From assembly GCF_001658025.2 (NCBI RefSeq), contig NZ_CP014007.2:2604001-2668000 (forward strand): DNA of 64,000 bases. Direction: 5' to 3'. Below the pieces are notes generated by a model, which saw only the letters and a program-made list of their open reading frames with translations, was not told where the DNA came from and ran no database searches. Source of the stretch: Kosakonia oryzae (lineage in GTDB: Bacteria; Pseudomonadota; Gammaproteobacteria; Enterobacterales; Enterobacteriaceae). A program made the position numbers and the translations under genes. Shown here piece after piece: positions 63,954 to 64,000 of this stretch. Within the stretch, counting starts at the first letter, position 1. Each line of letters opens with the position of its first letter.

Positions 63954-64000
63954 ATGAACACATTCTATTCACGTTATGCCCAGGGGCAGGTGCGTTGGCA
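63954..64000 (+). CDS. SOS-controlled gene, truncated by the window edge
   Basis: The ATG at 63954 follows AAGGGAAACCTC (AGGG seven bases upstream) and reads MNTFYSRYAQGQVRW before the window ends. The first 15 residues do not identify the protein. It lies 22 bases after a LexA box, so it should be induced by DNA damage. In E. coli ydcY follows ortT, but this start does not match YdcY. Confidence 0.6.
   Translation, partial: MNTFYSRYAQGQVRW

Overview
The window is chromosomal DNA of an enterobacterium, most like the Enterobacter/Kosakonia group. It keeps the gene order of the Escherichia coli chromosome around opgD (mdoD)-rimL-ydcK-tehB-ydcL-ydcO-sutR-rlhA ... ydcR-ydcSTUV-patD-ortT. That backbone is cut by several blocks that E. 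coli K-12 lacks. Genus is inferred from overall protein resemblance and layout only. No rRNA, tRNA, CRISPR array or insertion sequence was seen.

Region by region. 1-2.7 kb: a truncated LysR gene divergent from a PLP aminotransferase and a polar amino-acid binding protein. 2.7-3.7 kb: an O-methyltransferase-like gene. 4.1-6.4 kb: opgD and rimL. 6.4-13.5 kb, an insertion relative to E. coli: a LysR/SnoaL-like pair, a four-gene operon (membrane catalase-like protein, cytochrome b561, ECF sigma, anti-sigma), an SDR dehydrogenase and a secreted GH19 chitinase. 13.7-19.2 kb: ydcK, tehB without tehA, a pepT paralogue divergent from a dppA paralogue, and ydcL. 19.4-26.5 kb: a DUF2931 lipoprotein, an EamA exporter/AraC pair, ydcO, sutR, rlhA and a small exported protein.

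26.5-54.4 kb is accessory. It holds a LysR/nitroreductase pair, a very AT-rich orphan gene, a GNAT gene, an MFS gene, and at 32.8-45.8 kb a tricarboxylate catabolic cluster. In that cluster a LysR regulator is divergent from prpF-like, MFS, FAH-family, citCDEFXG, alpha/beta hydrolase and acnB-like genes. The cluster together with the neighbouring MFS gene lies between a 72-bp decayed copy of the end of a ridA-type gene (31.3 kb) and the intact ridA-type gene (45.9 kb). Then follow a TetR gene with twin operators, a TauE/SafE transporter, two LysR genes, an NAD-dependent epimerase and a cyanide-insensitive-type quinol oxidase operon with a tiny third subunit gene.

54.6-64 kb returns to the backbone: ydcR, ydcSTUV and patD (putative polyamine/GABA-type uptake and gamma-aminobutyraldehyde oxidation), three small unrecognised genes, and a tandem pair of ortT-like membrane toxin genes. 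The window ends in a good LexA box in front of an unidentified gene cut by the edge.

The most interesting part is the tricarboxylate cluster. Its enzymes line up as a possible route from trans-aconitate through cis-aconitate and citrate to acetate plus oxaloacetate. The FAH protein could act on oxaloacetate, because no oxaloacetate decarboxylase or classical citrate carrier gene is present in the window.
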